Positions 1 to 9,027 of a DNA stretch of 41,782 nt are shown here, one piece after another. The notes below the pieces were generated by a model that was not told the origin of the DNA, did no database searches, and saw only the letters and a list, made by a program, of their open reading frames with translations. The translations under genes and the position numbers were made by a program. Numbering within the stretch: the stretch's first letter is position 1; the number at the start of each line of letters is the position of its first letter. The DNA comes from CAZZEX01 sp964653285 (GTDB lineage: Bacteria > Chloroflexota > Anaerolineae > B4-G1), in contig CAZZEX010000038.1 of the NCBI GenBank assembly GCA_964653285.1, forward strand, positions 1 through 41,782, read 5' to 3'.

Positions 1-851
1 ACGCGCTGTACCCCCACATGTCGGTCTACGACAACATGGCCTTTGGCCTCAAACTACGTAAGACGCCCAAGAAGGAGATTGAACAGCGCGTACACGAGGC
101 GGCCAGGATGCTGGACATCGAGAACCTGTTGGATCGCAAGCCCAAGCAACTTTCTGGCGGCCAGCGGCAGCGCGTGGCGGTGGGCCGCGCTATCGTGCGC
201 GAACCGCACGTGTTCCTGATGGACGAGCCGCTCTCCAACCTGGACGCCAAACTGCGCGTGCAGTCCCGCGCTGAGATCAGCAAGCTCCATCAGCGGCTGG
301 GGACGACTATCATCTACGTGACCCACGATCAGGTCGAGGCTATGACGATGGGAACTCGTATCGCCGTGATGAATGATGGCATCTTGCAGCAGATAGATAG
401 CCCGCAGGTGCTCTACGAGACCCCGACCAATATCTTCGTCGCTGGCTTCATCGGCAGCCCTGCGATGAACTTCACGGACGCCACACTGGTGGAGCGGGAT
501 GGCAAGGTGGCCGTGGACTGCGGGGATTTCATCCTGGAGATTCCCGAGGACAAAGCAAACACCTACCGTCAGCACCTGGGTAAGGAGGTCATCTTCGGTG
601 TCCGTCCCGAGGACACTCACGACCCCGAGTACGCCCCACCGGGCATCAACAAGGCGTTGATAGAAGCCAAGGTGGACGTGACTGAGTTGATGGGCAACGA
701 GGTCATCGTCTATCTGGTGACAGAGCACTTCCAGTTCCTGGGCCGCTTCGACCCACGCACGGGTGCACGGGTGGGCAACCCGATGCAAGTCGCTTTCAAC
801 ATGGATCGCATGCACATCTTCGACAAGCAGACAGAAATGGCGATCCGGTAG
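1..851 (+). CDS. ugpC: Sugar/glycerol-phosphate ABC transporter ATP-binding protein (MalK/UgpC type), 5' end missing
   Basis: This is the cytoplasmic ATPase of an importer for sugars, oligosaccharides or glycerol-3-phosphate. The reading frame is open from base 3 (ALYPHM, the usual MalK/UgpC sequence after the Q-loop), so the gene starts before the window and the Walker A motif is not visible. The ABC signature LSGGQRQRV, Walker B FLMDEPLSNLDAKLR and the H-loop VTHDQ are all present. They are followed by a regulatory TOBE/OB region of about 140 residues containing GVRPED, as in MalK/UgpC proteins. The stop is TAG at 849-851. The membrane and substrate-binding partners are not in the window, so the substrate cannot be fixed. 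The internal ATG at 18 is not a real start, because the conserved sequence continues upstream of it. Confidence 0.93.
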   Translation, partial: ALYPHMSVYDNMAFGLKLRKTPKKEIEQRVHEAARMLDIENLLDRKPKQLSGGQRQRVAVGRAIVREPHVFLMDEPLSNLDAKLRVQSRAEISKLHQRLGTTIIYVTHDQVEAMTMGTRIAVMNDGILQQIDSPQVLYETPTNIFVAGFIGSPAMNFTDATLVERDGKVAVDCGDFILEIPEDKANTYRQHLGKEVIFGVRPEDTHDPEYAPPGINKALIEAKVDVTELMGNEVIVYLVTEHFQFLGRFDPRTGARVGNPMQVAFNMDRMHIFDKQTEMAIR

Positions 852-863
852 GGGAAGAAACAG

Positions 864-920
864 ACAAGTAGACAAAGCAAGTAGACAAGGGGGCACTCTC
901 CTTGTCTACTTGTGTACTTG
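864..920. repeat. Short-word repeat with perfect inverted repeat between the ABC ATPase and apgM
   Basis: The word CAAGTAGACAA occurs twice as a near direct repeat (about 865-890). It then returns in inverted form: 878-890 and 900-912 are perfect 13-base reverse complements around a 9-base loop. The right arm runs into TTGT/CTTG-rich sequence. It could act as a weak terminator for the ATPase gene, or it may be one of the degenerate short-word repeats seen elsewhere in this window. Confidence 0.65.
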
Positions 921-949
921 TATCCTTGTTTACTCTCAAAGGAGCAACG

Positions 950-2164
950 ATGGCTGACCTGAATTTGATGCGCGAGTTGGCAATTGAGGGCAAGACCAAG
1001 ATTCTCCTGCTTGTGCTGGACGGGGTAGGGGGACTGCCGATGACGCCCGATGGTCCCACAGAACTGGAAGCGGCGCACACTCCCAACCTCGACGCGCTGG
1101 CTATGCGTTCCATCTGCGGCATGGGCACGCCAGTCGCGCCCGGTATCACCCCGGGCAGTGGGCCTGGTCACCTGGCCCTCTTCGGCTACGACCCGCTGCG
1201 GTACGAGGTCGGGCGCGGGGTGCTGGAAGCGTTGGGCATCGGCTTCGACCTGCAGCCCGACGACGTGGCAGCACGCGGTAATTTCTGCACGCTTGACCCC
1301 CAGACGGGCCTGATCACCGACCGGCGGGCAGGCCGCATCCCCACGGAGGTGGGAGCCCGGTTGTGCGAGAAGTTGCGCCAGATTCGTCTGCCGGGCGTGG
1401 AGACGTTCGTCGAGCCGGTGAAGGAGTACCGCTTCGTACTCGTGCTGCGGGGGGAGGGGTTGTACGACGGCCTGACCGAGACCGATCCCCAGCAAGTGGG
1501 CAAACCGCCGTTGCCGGTCAAGCCCTTGCGCCCCGAAGCGGCCCACACGGCGGAACTCCTCAACCAGTGGATGGCCGAGGCGCGGAAAATCCTGGCCCAT
1601 GCAGACGGGTACCCGGCCAACGGCTGCAACCTGCGCGGTATCGCCAAAGATCCGGGACTGCCCAAGATACCAGAGGTCTACAAACTGCGCTGTGGGGCCA
1701 TCGCCACCTACCCGATGTACCGGGGCGTGGCCAAACTGGCCGGGATGGAGGTGCTGCCCACAGGAGAGACCATTGAGGACGAGGTCAAGACGCTCAGGCA
1801 GCATTGGGCCGGCTACGATTTCTTCTTCTTCCACGTTAAGAAGACCGATAGCCGGGGGGAGGACGGGGACTTCGAGGGCAAGGTGAAGGTGATCGAGCAC
1901 TTCGACGAGGTGCTGCCGGATATCCTGGCGCTGGAGCCGGACGTGGTCATCGTCACGGGCGACCACTCCACCCCGGCGCTGTGGAAGGCGCACAGTTGGC
2001 ACGAACTGCCCCTGCTCCTGTGGTCGAAGTATATCCGCCCCGACAGCGTGACGCGGTTTGGGGAACGACCTTGCATGGCCGGTGGCCTGGGACACATTCA
2101 CCACACGGACCTGCTGCCCCTGGCGATGGCCTATGCGGGACGGCTGACCAAGTTCGGGGCTTGA
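950..2164 (+). CDS. apgM: 2,3-bisphosphoglycerate-independent phosphoglycerate mutase, archaeal ApgM type
   Basis: It interconverts 3- and 2-phosphoglycerate in glycolysis and gluconeogenesis without a bisphosphoglycerate cofactor. The protein has 404 residues, the usual size for the ApgM/alkaline-phosphatase superfamily branch. Visible motifs are the N-terminal metal site LLVLDGVGG with HTPNLDALA, the phosphorylated-serine region GSGPGHLALFGYDP, FFFHVKKTDSRGEDGD, and the second metal site VIVTGDHSTPA followed by HSWHELPLLLW. An upstream in-frame GTG/ATG-like extension to 902 exists. The ATG at 950 is chosen because AAAGGAG lies 6 bases before it and homology begins there. The upstream gap holds only the short-word repeat. 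Confidence 0.93.
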   Translation: MADLNLMRELAIEGKTKILLLVLDGVGGLPMTPDGPTELEAAHTPNLDALAMRSICGMGTPVAPGITPGSGPGHLALFGYDPLRYEVGRGVLEALGIGFDLQPDDVAARGNFCTLDPQTGLITDRRAGRIPTEVGARLCEKLRQIRLPGVETFVEPVKEYRFVLVLRGEGLYDGLTETDPQQVGKPPLPVKPLRPEAAHTAELLNQWMAEARKILAHADGYPANGCNLRGIAKDPGLPKIPEVYKLRCGAIATYPMYRGVAKLAGMEVLPTGETIEDEVKTLRQHWAGYDFFFFHVKKTDSRGEDGDFEGKVKVIEHFDEVLPDILALEPDVVIVTGDHSTPALWKAHSWHELPLLLWSKYIRPDSVTRFGERPCMAGGLGHIHHTDLLPLAMAYAGRLTKFGA

Positions 2165-2257
2165 AGCAATGGTGAGCCACTAGGCTAGCGCGCGGTTCTT
2201 CCTGATCACGAGCCGTTCCGATCCGAAAGAGGGTCGGGCGGCTCGGGGGTGAGAATC

Positions 2258-2288
2258 AAAGGGGCTGGTCTTTTCGACCAGCCCCTTT
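2258..2288 (+). terminator. Hairpin terminator after apgM
   Basis: A perfect 13-base-pair stem (2258-2270 with 2276-2288) closes a TTTTC loop. The left foot is AAAGGGG and the right foot CCCCTTTCT, so it could work in either direction. It sits between apgM and the rsmG promoter in an otherwise gene-free 230-base gap. The U-run is short, so efficiency is uncertain. Confidence 0.7.
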
Positions 2289-2345
2289 CTGTACCGGGGT
2301 CTTGGCGCAGCGGCCAGGCCAGGGGGGCGGACCAGGCACGCATGG

Positions 2346-2374
2346 TTGACCAGCGGGTGCAGGAGTGATATACT
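2346..2374 (+). promoter_or_regulatory. Sigma-70 promoter for rsmG
   Basis: TTGACC (2346-2351) and TATACT (2369-2374) are separated by 17 bases. Transcription would start near 2381, giving a leader of only about 14 bases before the rsmG ATG. Confidence 0.7.
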
Positions 2375-2394
2375 GGGGCTGAGGCAAGAGATAC

Positions 2395-3114
2395 ATGGAG
2401 ACACTGATCGCAGGTGCTCGTGAACTGAATATCACGCTCACAGACCATCAACTGGCCGCCTTCGAGACCTGCCATCGGGAACTGGTGGACTGGAACCGGC
2501 GCTTCAACCTGACCGCCATCACCAACCGAGAAGGGGTGCTGGTACGCCACTTCCTCGACTCTCTTTCCTGCCTCAAGGCGCTGCCCCGGGCGACACTGGC
2601 GGCCGGGGCACGGGTGATTGACGTGGGCACGGGGGCAGGATTTCCTGGGTTGCCGCTTAAGATCGTCTGCCCGGGGATGCAGCTCACGCTGTTGGAGGCC
2701 ACGGGAAAGAAGGTGACCTTCCTGAAGCACGTGGTGCGCGTGCTGGGGCTGAAGGGAGTCGAGGTGATCCACGGACGAGCGGAGGAACTGGGACACAACC
2801 CGGCCCACCGCGAGCGATACGACTGGGCGCTGGCCCGCGCCGTGGCGGAGATGCCAGCGCTGGCGGAGTATCTGCTGCCGCTGGTGCAGGTGGGAGGCAC
2901 GTCGCTGGCGCAGAAGGGGGAGGGAGCCGCCGCCGAGGTGCACGGAGCCGACGCGGCCATTGTCGCGCTGGGGGGACGGGTGCGGCAACTGGTGCCGGTG
3001 GAACTGCACGGGCTGGCCGAGACACGCTACCTGGTGGTGGTGGATAAGGTGGCCGCCACGCCGGAGAAGTACCCACGGCGGCCGGGCGTGCCGCAGAAGC
3101 GACCGTTGGGGTAA
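2395..3114 (+). CDS. rsmG: 16S rRNA (guanine-527-N7) methyltransferase RsmG
   Basis: This SAM-dependent enzyme methylates N7 of G527 in the 16S rRNA 530 loop; loss of it gives low-level streptomycin resistance in other bacteria. The protein has 239 residues, normal for the family. The N-terminal helix carries the family pattern LVDWNRRFNLTAI. SAM-binding motif I is VIDVGTGAGFPGLPLKI, motif II is LLEATGKKVTFLKHVV, and the later ARAVAEMPALAEYLLPLV is also typical. It has its own promoter, so the short leader decides the start at 2395. It converges on recF with only 24 bases between the two stops. Confidence 0.95.
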   Translation: METLIAGARELNITLTDHQLAAFETCHRELVDWNRRFNLTAITNREGVLVRHFLDSLSCLKALPRATLAAGARVIDVGTGAGFPGLPLKIVCPGMQLTLLEATGKKVTFLKHVVRVLGLKGVEVIHGRAEELGHNPAHRERYDWALARAVAEMPALAEYLLPLVQVGGTSLAQKGEGAAAEVHGADAAIVALGGRVRQLVPVELHGLAETRYLVVVDKVAATPEKYPRRPGVPQKRPLG

Positions 3115-3138
3115 GGAATGAGTGGACAGGGCCAGCCC

Positions 3139-4371
3139 TCACCCTCCCCTCACAATCCCACCTCGCACCTCCATCATCACCGCCCGCTCCCGGAAATCGG
3201 CGCTGAACATCTCCAGGTCAGTGGTGGTGAGGAGTGCCTGCTCGACGTTATCCACCTGGACCAGGAGGTAGCGCCGCCGGGCCATGTCCAGTTCGGCCAG
3301 CACCTCGTCCAGCAGGAGCACCGGCGCCTCCCCCGTCCGCTCCCGCATCCACGCAAGTTCGGCCAGTTTGAGCGCCAACACCGCCGTACGCTGCTGTCCC
3401 CGCGATCCATAAGTGCCCAGGTCCACTTCGTGCGTGCCCTGGGCGGGGCTGCCGGTGACGAAGCGCATTTCATCCCGGTGCGGGCCGGTGAGCGTCATCC
3501 CGCGCACGATTTCGTCTGCTCGCCGCGCCAGGAGCGCCTGCCGGAAGGCCGCCACCAACCCCTCGGCCCCGACCCCCGGCGGAGGGCCCTCGTAGGGCTG
3601 CAAGCCTAGCCCCATCTGATACTTCAACGCGGGCGGCGCGGCCGGGTCGAAGTTGGGGTGGTACTCCAGCCGCAGCCACTCCGCCCTGCCGGTGAGTCGC
3701 TGGTGGATGCGGCCGGCGCGCTGTGAAAGAGCGGTCACCAATTCACGGCGGCCGTTGGCGACGATGACTCCCTCGCGGGACAGCACCTCCTCGAAAGGGG
3801 CCAGTTGGGCCGGGTCGCCCCCTTCGTCGCGCAGGTGGCGCAGCGCGGCGTTGCGCTGGCGCAGTGCCTCGGCGTAACACTCCAGCGCCATGCAGTAGGC
3901 CCTGTCCACCTGGCACAGCGTACCGTCCAGGTAGCGGCGGCGGCCGGCGGGCGGGCCGGCGACCAGCTCCACGTCCTGCGGCATGAAGAGCACGACGTTC
4001 AGCCGCCCGGCCAGGTCGGCGCGGCGCTTGCGCGCCCGGTCCACGCGAATGGTCTTTTGCAGCCGCGTCGTGCCATTCGCCAGCGATTTCTTCTCCAGGA
4101 CGATCTCCACCTCCTGGATGCGGTCGCGGTGCACGACCTCGGCCCACACGCGGGCGTAGGGCAGCCCTTCCGCCTCGGCCTCCCATTTGATAAGGTAGCG
4201 GTCGAGAGAGGTGAGGGGCGAGGCAGCGGTGGCAAGCAGGTAGATCGCCTCCAGCAGGCTGGTCTTGCCCTGGGCGTTCGCGCCGTAGAGGAGCAACGGA
4301 CGCTCGGGCAGTGTCAGTTCCAGGCGGGCGTAGTTGCGGAAGTTGGTCAGGCTGAGGTAACGAATGTGCAT
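3139..4371 (-). CDS. recF: DNA replication and repair protein RecF
   Basis: RecF is an SMC-like ATPase that loads RecA at single-strand gaps with RecO and RecR. It begins with the family start MHIRYLSLTNFRNYARLEL. Walker A is GANAQGKTS (about residues 30-38), the ABC-like signature is in YGSRGQQRTAVLALKLAEL, and Walker B is VLLLDEVLAELD. At 410 residues it is somewhat longer than the usual 360-380; the extra length is in the middle. It is not in the classic dnaA-dnaN-recF context here. It follows the S9 peptidase gene by 20 bases on the same strand and may be co-transcribed with it. Confidence 0.95.
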   Translation of the reverse strand: MHIRYLSLTNFRNYARLELTLPERPLLLYGANAQGKTSLLEAIYLLATAASPLTSLDRYLIKWEAEAEGLPYARVWAEVVHRDRIQEVEIVLEKKSLANGTTRLQKTIRVDRARKRRADLAGRLNVVLFMPQDVELVAGPPAGRRRYLDGTLCQVDRAYCMALECYAEALRQRNAALRHLRDEGGDPAQLAPFEEVLSREGVIVANGRRELVTALSQRAGRIHQRLTGRAEWLRLEYHPNFDPAAPPALKYQMGLGLQPYEGPPPGVGAEGLVAAFRQALLARRADEIVRGMTLTGPHRDEMRFVTGSPAQGTHEVDLGTYGSRGQQRTAVLALKLAELAWMRERTGEAPVLLLDEVLAELDMARRRYLLVQVDNVEQALLTTTDLEMFSADFRERAVMMEVRGGIVRGG

Positions 4372-4391
4372 GTGGCCTTACTGTGGCCTTA

Positions 4392-6350
4392 CTAGAGATT
4401 TTCGATTGGCACCGGTTCCACCGGGTCGCCGAGTTCGAAGCCAAAGACCCGCGAGTAGAAGTAGAGCTCAGCATCAAGGGCGCGCTTGATGTTCTCGGCG
4501 CGGCGAAAGCCGTGTTGCTCGCCCTCGAAAGGGACGTATGCGACGGGCACTCCCTTCATGCGCAGCGCCTCAACCATCAACTCGGCCTGGTTGGGCGGGA
4601 CAACCTTGTCCTCCAGTCCCTGAAAGAAAATCACCGGACACGAGAGGCGGTCGGTAAAGTGAACCGACGAGCGCTCCCGGTACAGGTCGCGCCGCTCGGG
4701 GTAGGGACCGATCATGCGATCCAGGTAGCGCGACTCGAACTTGTGCGTCTCCTTCGTCAAGGCTTCCAGGTCACTGACTCCGAAGTAACTCGCGCCAGCC
4801 TTGAAGACGTCGCGGAAGGTGAGCGCGCAGAGCGTCGTGTAGCCGCCAGCGCTCCCGCCTCGGATGATCAGCCGCTCGCCGTCAACCTCCCCCCGTTCGA
4901 CGAGGTAGCGGGCACCGTTCACACAGTCGTCCACGTCCACCACGCCCCACTGTCCATTCAGCCGTTCACGATACGGCCGGCCGTAGCCGGTGCTGCCGCC
5001 GTAATTCACGTCCAGGACGGCGATCCCCCGGCTGGTCCAGTACTGGATCGCCAGATCCAGAGTGCTGGAGGTAGCCGAGGTCGGCCCGCCGTGGCTGATG
5101 ACGAGTAGAGGCCATCGCTCGTCGGCAGGGGCGACGTAGTCGCGGTTTCGTGGCGCGTAGAACAGGGCATGCGCCGTCAGTCCATTCTCCGTCGGAAACT
5201 CGATCGCCTGGGGGGTCGAAACGTAACCGGTGTCCAGCGGTACATCGCCGGAGCGGCGCAACACCTCGATGCGCCGCGTGGCCAGGTCGATTCGAAGGAT
5301 CGAAACGAGTTCCGTCGGCGAGCCACCGACGAACACGGCACGCCCCGGCGCTGCCCGCACGCCCCCTATCGAAGAATAGGGGGGCTCGATAAGTTCCAAC
5401 TGGCGCGTCTCCGTGTCCAGGCTCGCCAGGTGCCAGGTCCCCTGCTCGGTGTAGGTGCAGATGATGCGACCGGCTGACTCGAAGGCATAGGTGGACATAC
5501 CGAAGACCCACTGCGGCCTTCCAAACTCGGCCTCCATCTCGCACAGCGGCTCAACCCCCCCCGAAGCGGAGGGGAGCATTTTGTGCCCATCGCGCCAACG
5601 GTAGAGATTCCACCAGCCGGTCCGGTCGGACACAAAGTACAGGACACCGTCCGGCGACCATTCGGGCTGGAAGATGGACTCAGCGACGCCACCCGCGACC
5701 CGCTGGGCCCGGCCCAGTGAGCCATCCGCCTGTAACTCACCCACCCACAGTTCGGTGCCATCCCACGGCATGTCCGGGTGGTTCCAGGTGAGCCACGCCA
5801 GGCGAGTTCCATCGGGGCTGAGGCGCGGCGACGAGTAGAAGTCGTTCCCGGAGACGAGCACCTGTCCGCCATCGCTGCCCTCAGGGTCGAGACTCACGAT
5901 CGCGTTGACCGCTTCGCGGCCGGGGTCAGTGTGATCTTCGCGGATGCATAAGATGCGGCCCCGCTGCCGGTCTACGACGGAATCGGCATAGCGCAAGCCC
6001 GCCTCGGGGGTGATCGGCCGCGGTTGGTCGCCGGGGTACTGACGGTAGAGCCGTTGATCAGCGAAATTTGAAAAGTAAACCACCCCGTCAGCGACGACGA
6101 AAGCCCCGCCGCCGTACTCGTGCACCCGCGTTCGGGCGTTGAAGGGGGACGGCGTAACGTCGGTCGCCCTCCCGTCTGGAGTCCGCCGCACGACGACGTA
6201 CCGCCCGCCCTCTGCCGGGCGCATCTCGCTCCAGTAGATGTCCTCGCCATCGAGCATAATCTGCCCCAGCCTGACGGTTTCAGAGACGATCAGGTCTGAG
6301 GTGACCGGCGATTTCCAGGAGCCATACGGTGCTATTTGTGGTTCAGTCAT
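4392..6350 (-). CDS. S9 family (prolyl-oligopeptidase type) peptidase
   Basis: This is a serine peptidase of the dipeptidyl-/acylaminoacyl-peptidase group (S9B/S9C), 652 residues. The first 380 or so residues form a beta-propeller with WD40-like repeats (for example SPRLSPDGTRLAWLTW and PEWSPDGVLYFVSDRTG). The alpha/beta-hydrolase domain follows. Its nucleophile is in IRGGSAGGYTTL, the acid in GLEDKVVPPNQAE and the histidine in EGEQHGFRR. No signal peptide is evident, so it is probably cytoplasmic and degrades peptides. The ATG at 6350 has AAAGGAG just upstream. It probably leads a two-gene unit with recF. The exact substrate class is not certain. Confidence 0.92.
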   Translation of the reverse strand: MTEPQIAPYGSWKSPVTSDLIVSETVRLGQIMLDGEDIYWSEMRPAEGGRYVVVRRTPDGRATDVTPSPFNARTRVHEYGGGAFVVADGVVYFSNFADQRLYRQYPGDQPRPITPEAGLRYADSVVDRQRGRILCIREDHTDPGREAVNAIVSLDPEGSDGGQVLVSGNDFYSSPRLSPDGTRLAWLTWNHPDMPWDGTELWVGELQADGSLGRAQRVAGGVAESIFQPEWSPDGVLYFVSDRTGWWNLYRWRDGHKMLPSASGGVEPLCEMEAEFGRPQWVFGMSTYAFESAGRIICTYTEQGTWHLASLDTETRQLELIEPPYSSIGGVRAAPGRAVFVGGSPTELVSILRIDLATRRIEVLRRSGDVPLDTGYVSTPQAIEFPTENGLTAHALFYAPRNRDYVAPADERWPLLVISHGGPTSATSSTLDLAIQYWTSRGIAVLDVNYGGSTGYGRPYRERLNGQWGVVDVDDCVNGARYLVERGEVDGERLIIRGGSAGGYTTLCALTFRDVFKAGASYFGVSDLEALTKETHKFESRYLDRMIGPYPERRDLYRERSSVHFTDRLSCPVIFFQGLEDKVVPPNQAELMVEALRMKGVPVAYVPFEGEQHGFRRAENIKRALDAELYFYSRVFGFELGDPVEPVPIENL

Positions 6351-6415
6351 GATGTTTCTCCTTTCTGGAGGCTACCCGCGAAAAGCCTCACGAGACAGCT
6401 CACACACGCGAGCGG

Positions 6416-8269
6416 TCACGGCAGCGCCAGTTCGACCACGACGCAGCGGTGGTCGGAGGCCAGCGAATCGAGCACCCGCGCGTCCCGCACCTCCAGCGCC
6501 CGCGCCCAGACGAAGTCAATGCGCTCGACGGGCTCAATGGCCGGGGAAGTGGGGGCCGGGTCGAAGCCGCCGACGACGAAGGGATCGTCGAAGCCGGCGG
6601 CGCGGATGCGGGCGTAAGTGGGCGAATCGGGGGTGGAGTTGAAGTCGGCGCCAAAGACAGCAGGGCTGGCGTCGCCGATGACCGCCATCGCGTCACCCAA
6701 CTGGCGCGCCCGTTCCTCGGGTTCCAGCCCTAGCCAGACGCCGTAGGCGTCCAGCGGCCGGTCGCCGACCATCACGCGGGCGTGCACGATGGCAGTCTGC
6801 TCCAACTGGCTGGTCAGATACCGCGTGCCGGCCTCGGTGATGGGGAAGCGGGTCAGGAGCGCGATGCCGGAGAGGTCCTCCAGCGCCGGCCCGTAGACCT
6901 CCTGCATCCCCAGATAGCGCGCCAGCCACAGTGCGTCATCCACGCCGTAACTGGTGATACGGCCGGTGTCCACCTCCTGCAACATCACAACGTCGGCGCC
7001 GCTCTCCTTGATGGTGCGGGCCTGCGCCTCCAGGCTGAGTTGCCAGGGGGTGTTGTAGCCATAGTGGATGTTGTAGGTGGCGACGCGGACGGGGCCGGTC
7101 TCCTTCAGGTCGAGCGCCGAGGGCCAGGCGAAGGCCACAGTCAGGAGCACCACCAGGGCGGCGGACAGCCAGTGCCACTTGGGTTTCAGGTTCCAGGTTC
7201 CAGGTTTCAGGTTCGTAGGGCGGAGGATGGGGAGGCAGACGGCGGCGGCGGCGGCCAGAAAGACGTACAGCCCCATCCCCCGGAAGGCCGGGATGGTGTA
7301 GGGGTAGGTGAAGGTGAAAGCCAGGGCGAAGTTGAACAGGAGGAAGAGGAGAAACCCCAGCGCCAGTGCCGACCCTGTGTGGTCGCTGCGACGGGGACCG
7401 ACGATGCGCAGGAGCACCGTCATGACGAGGAACTGGGCGAGGAGCAGGCCCAGAACGGCGACGGGAGCACCGGTCTGCTTGCCTGCCGCCAGCCCGGCCA
7501 GCGCCAGGAAGAGCAGTCCCAGCCCGCCCAGCTGCCCTCCCAGGAGCCGGGCCGTCACCCGGTGGACGCCGGGCATCAGCGGCAGTAGCGTGACCACCAT
7601 CAAGAGTGGCGCGACGATGGCGTAGTCCACGCCGCTCCAGCGGGCCAGCGCGTTGGGGAAGCCCAGCAGTGATATCTCCAGGAACAGCAGCGCCCCCACG
7701 GCCAGGCCGCCCACAATGCCAATGCCCTCCCTGGCCGGGGATTCGGCCTCGGAACGGGAGAAAGCCAGCCAGGACACGATGCCCGTCGCCAGCGAGAGCG
7801 CCGCCTGCACCGGCAGCCACCAACCGCGCAGCCCGACGTCGTAGGTGTTCCCGGCGGTGCGGAGAAACTGGTCGGCGGCGAAGGCCAGCAGCAGGGAGAC
7901 CGGGAAGATGCGGGGGCGTTCGCGCAGCAACGTGACCGCGTACATCCCGGCCGCCCCAACGACGAGGATGCTGCTCCAGAGCCGTACCGCCGGCAGGTTG
8001 ATCGTCAGGGGGACGCGGGCCAGGAGGGCGACGAGGGCCGTGGCGAGCAGCAGTGTGCGACGGTTGCGGCGCGGGGCGAATAGGGGCATCAGCAGCGCCA
8101 CGATCACGACCAGCAGGATGCCACCCAGCGTCGTCAGCGGAATCGTCCCAGCGAAGATGGTGTCGTAGATGATGCCGAAGAGGACAGAGAAGAGGACACG
8201 CACGGACTGGACGAGGAAGAGTAGGACGGCGGTTGCTTCAAGGTTGCGGAGCAACCCTAGGTTACGCAT
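6416..8269 (-). CDS. Integral membrane protein with C-terminal endonuclease/exonuclease/phosphatase domain
   Basis: The N-terminal ~370 residues are very hydrophobic, with about ten membrane segments. The C-terminal ~235 residues are an endonuclease/exonuclease/phosphatase (EEP, DNase I-like) domain: VATYNIHYG, VVMLQEVDTG, ALLTRFPI, AVFGADFNSTPDS and a final LASDHRCVVVEL with the catalytic His. The architecture resembles bacterial and eukaryotic CWH43/PGAP2-interacting-type proteins, so a phosphodiesterase acting on lipids or membrane substrates is plausible but unproven. AGGAGG precedes the ATG at 8269. A short-word repeat (7181-7214) sits in frame between the membrane and EEP parts and encodes a doubled LKPGTWNLKP-like stretch. 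Confidence 0.85.
   Translation of the reverse strand: MRNLGLLRNLEATAVLLFLVQSVRVLFSVLFGIIYDTIFAGTIPLTTLGGILLVVIVALLMPLFAPRRNRRTLLLATALVALLARVPLTINLPAVRLWSSILVVGAAGMYAVTLLRERPRIFPVSLLLAFAADQFLRTAGNTYDVGLRGWWLPVQAALSLATGIVSWLAFSRSEAESPAREGIGIVGGLAVGALLFLEISLLGFPNALARWSGVDYAIVAPLLMVVTLLPLMPGVHRVTARLLGGQLGGLGLLFLALAGLAAGKQTGAPVAVLGLLLAQFLVMTVLLRIVGPRRSDHTGSALALGFLLFLLFNFALAFTFTYPYTIPAFRGMGLYVFLAAAAAVCLPILRPTNLKPGTWNLKPKWHWLSAALVVLLTVAFAWPSALDLKETGPVRVATYNIHYGYNTPWQLSLEAQARTIKESGADVVMLQEVDTGRITSYGVDDALWLARYLGMQEVYGPALEDLSGIALLTRFPITEAGTRYLTSQLEQTAIVHARVMVGDRPLDAYGVWLGLEPEERARQLGDAMAVIGDASPAVFGADFNSTPDSPTYARIRAAGFDDPFVVGGFDPAPTSPAIEPVERIDFVWARALEVRDARVLDSLASDHRCVVVELALP
7181..7214. repeat. In-frame short-word repeat (GGTTCCAGGTTTCAG type)
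   Basis: Degenerate copies of GGTTYCAG are repeated four to five times inside the EEP protein gene. They encode a hydrophilic linker between the last membrane segment and the catalytic domain. On the coding strand the words read CTGAAACCTGGAACCTG. Confidence 0.7.
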
Positions 8270-8292
8270 TGGTCACCTCCTGGTTTAGGCAG

Positions 8293-9009
8293 TTAGCCAA
8301 ATCGGTCAGTCGTGGTCAATTGAAATCCCTCAGACAGCCTGGCCTCAATGCGCCGGATGATCTCTTCCTCGGAGATTTCAGGAGAACGGCCCAGGCTCAA
8401 CATTTCCTCTACGCCTCGCACGCCAGTGCTCCAGCGAGTGTCCAGAACAACCTGCAGTTCCCGGTTCAACAGAACACACCAGATTGTACTGCGCTGCCTT
8501 TCGAGCCACCTCCGCAACCCGCTCCTGCGCTACTTGCAGGTATTCAGCACTGGCATCAATACCAATGGCCCTGCGATGCAATTGCAATGCCGCTACCACA
8601 GTTGTGCCGGTGCCGACGAACGGATCCAGGACAATGCCGTCTGGCGGACAGGTGGCTTTGATCGGTATCTCGCATAGTTACACGGGATAGACGGCGAAGT
8701 GTCCATGACGTACAGCGAGCCGTCAGCGCGCAACACGCGCCGCACTTCGCCCAGGATGGAGACGAGGCGCTCCACGTATTCCTCCACCCGAGGTTCGTTG
8801 CCCAGATCACTCGGTCCGCTGTACTCGCGCTGTGCCCAATACGGTGGGCTGGTCATACAGGCATGCACGCCCTCCGCAGGCAACAGACGCAGCACCTGGG
8901 CCGCATCCCCACATAGAAGAAGATACGGCTCTGACGAGTCGGAGGCAAGAAAGTTGGCGATCTTCGCGGACAATCCCGTAGGAGTTTCTACCGTCACCAC
9001 AGACCTCAC
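8293..9009 (-). pseudogene. Site-specific DNA methyltransferase (N4-C/N6-A), internally deleted and frameshifted
   Basis: The 5' part starts at a GTG (9009) and encodes a good methyltransferase N-terminus: LLLCGDAAQVLRLLP, then the catalytic motif MTSPPYW and EEYVERLVSILGEVRRVLR. After GSLYVMD, at about 8700, the frame breaks. The typical central ~150 residues are missing, and the C-terminal motif reappears in another frame around 8680-8560: CEIPIKATCPPDGIVLDPF and VGTGTTVVAALQLHRRAIGID (the SAM-binding FxGxG motif). A further frame change near 8500 leads into a tail containing SPEISEEEIIRRIEARL. The gene is clearly dead by deletion plus frameshifts, assuming no sequencing error. No cognate restriction gene is next to it. 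Confidence 0.85.
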
Positions 9010-9027
9010 ACAGCCAGGCTTTGCTCT

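Noticed and set aside
710..2104. 464-residue minus-strand open frame across apgM
   Set aside because: It is antisense to a clear ApgM coding sequence, has biased shadow composition (His/Arg/Pro-rich) and shows no family motif.
3805..5108. Long plus-strand open frames (196 and 241 residues) over recF and the S9 peptidase
   Set aside because: They are antisense to conserved motifs of RecF and the peptidase catalytic domain, and caused by high GC content.
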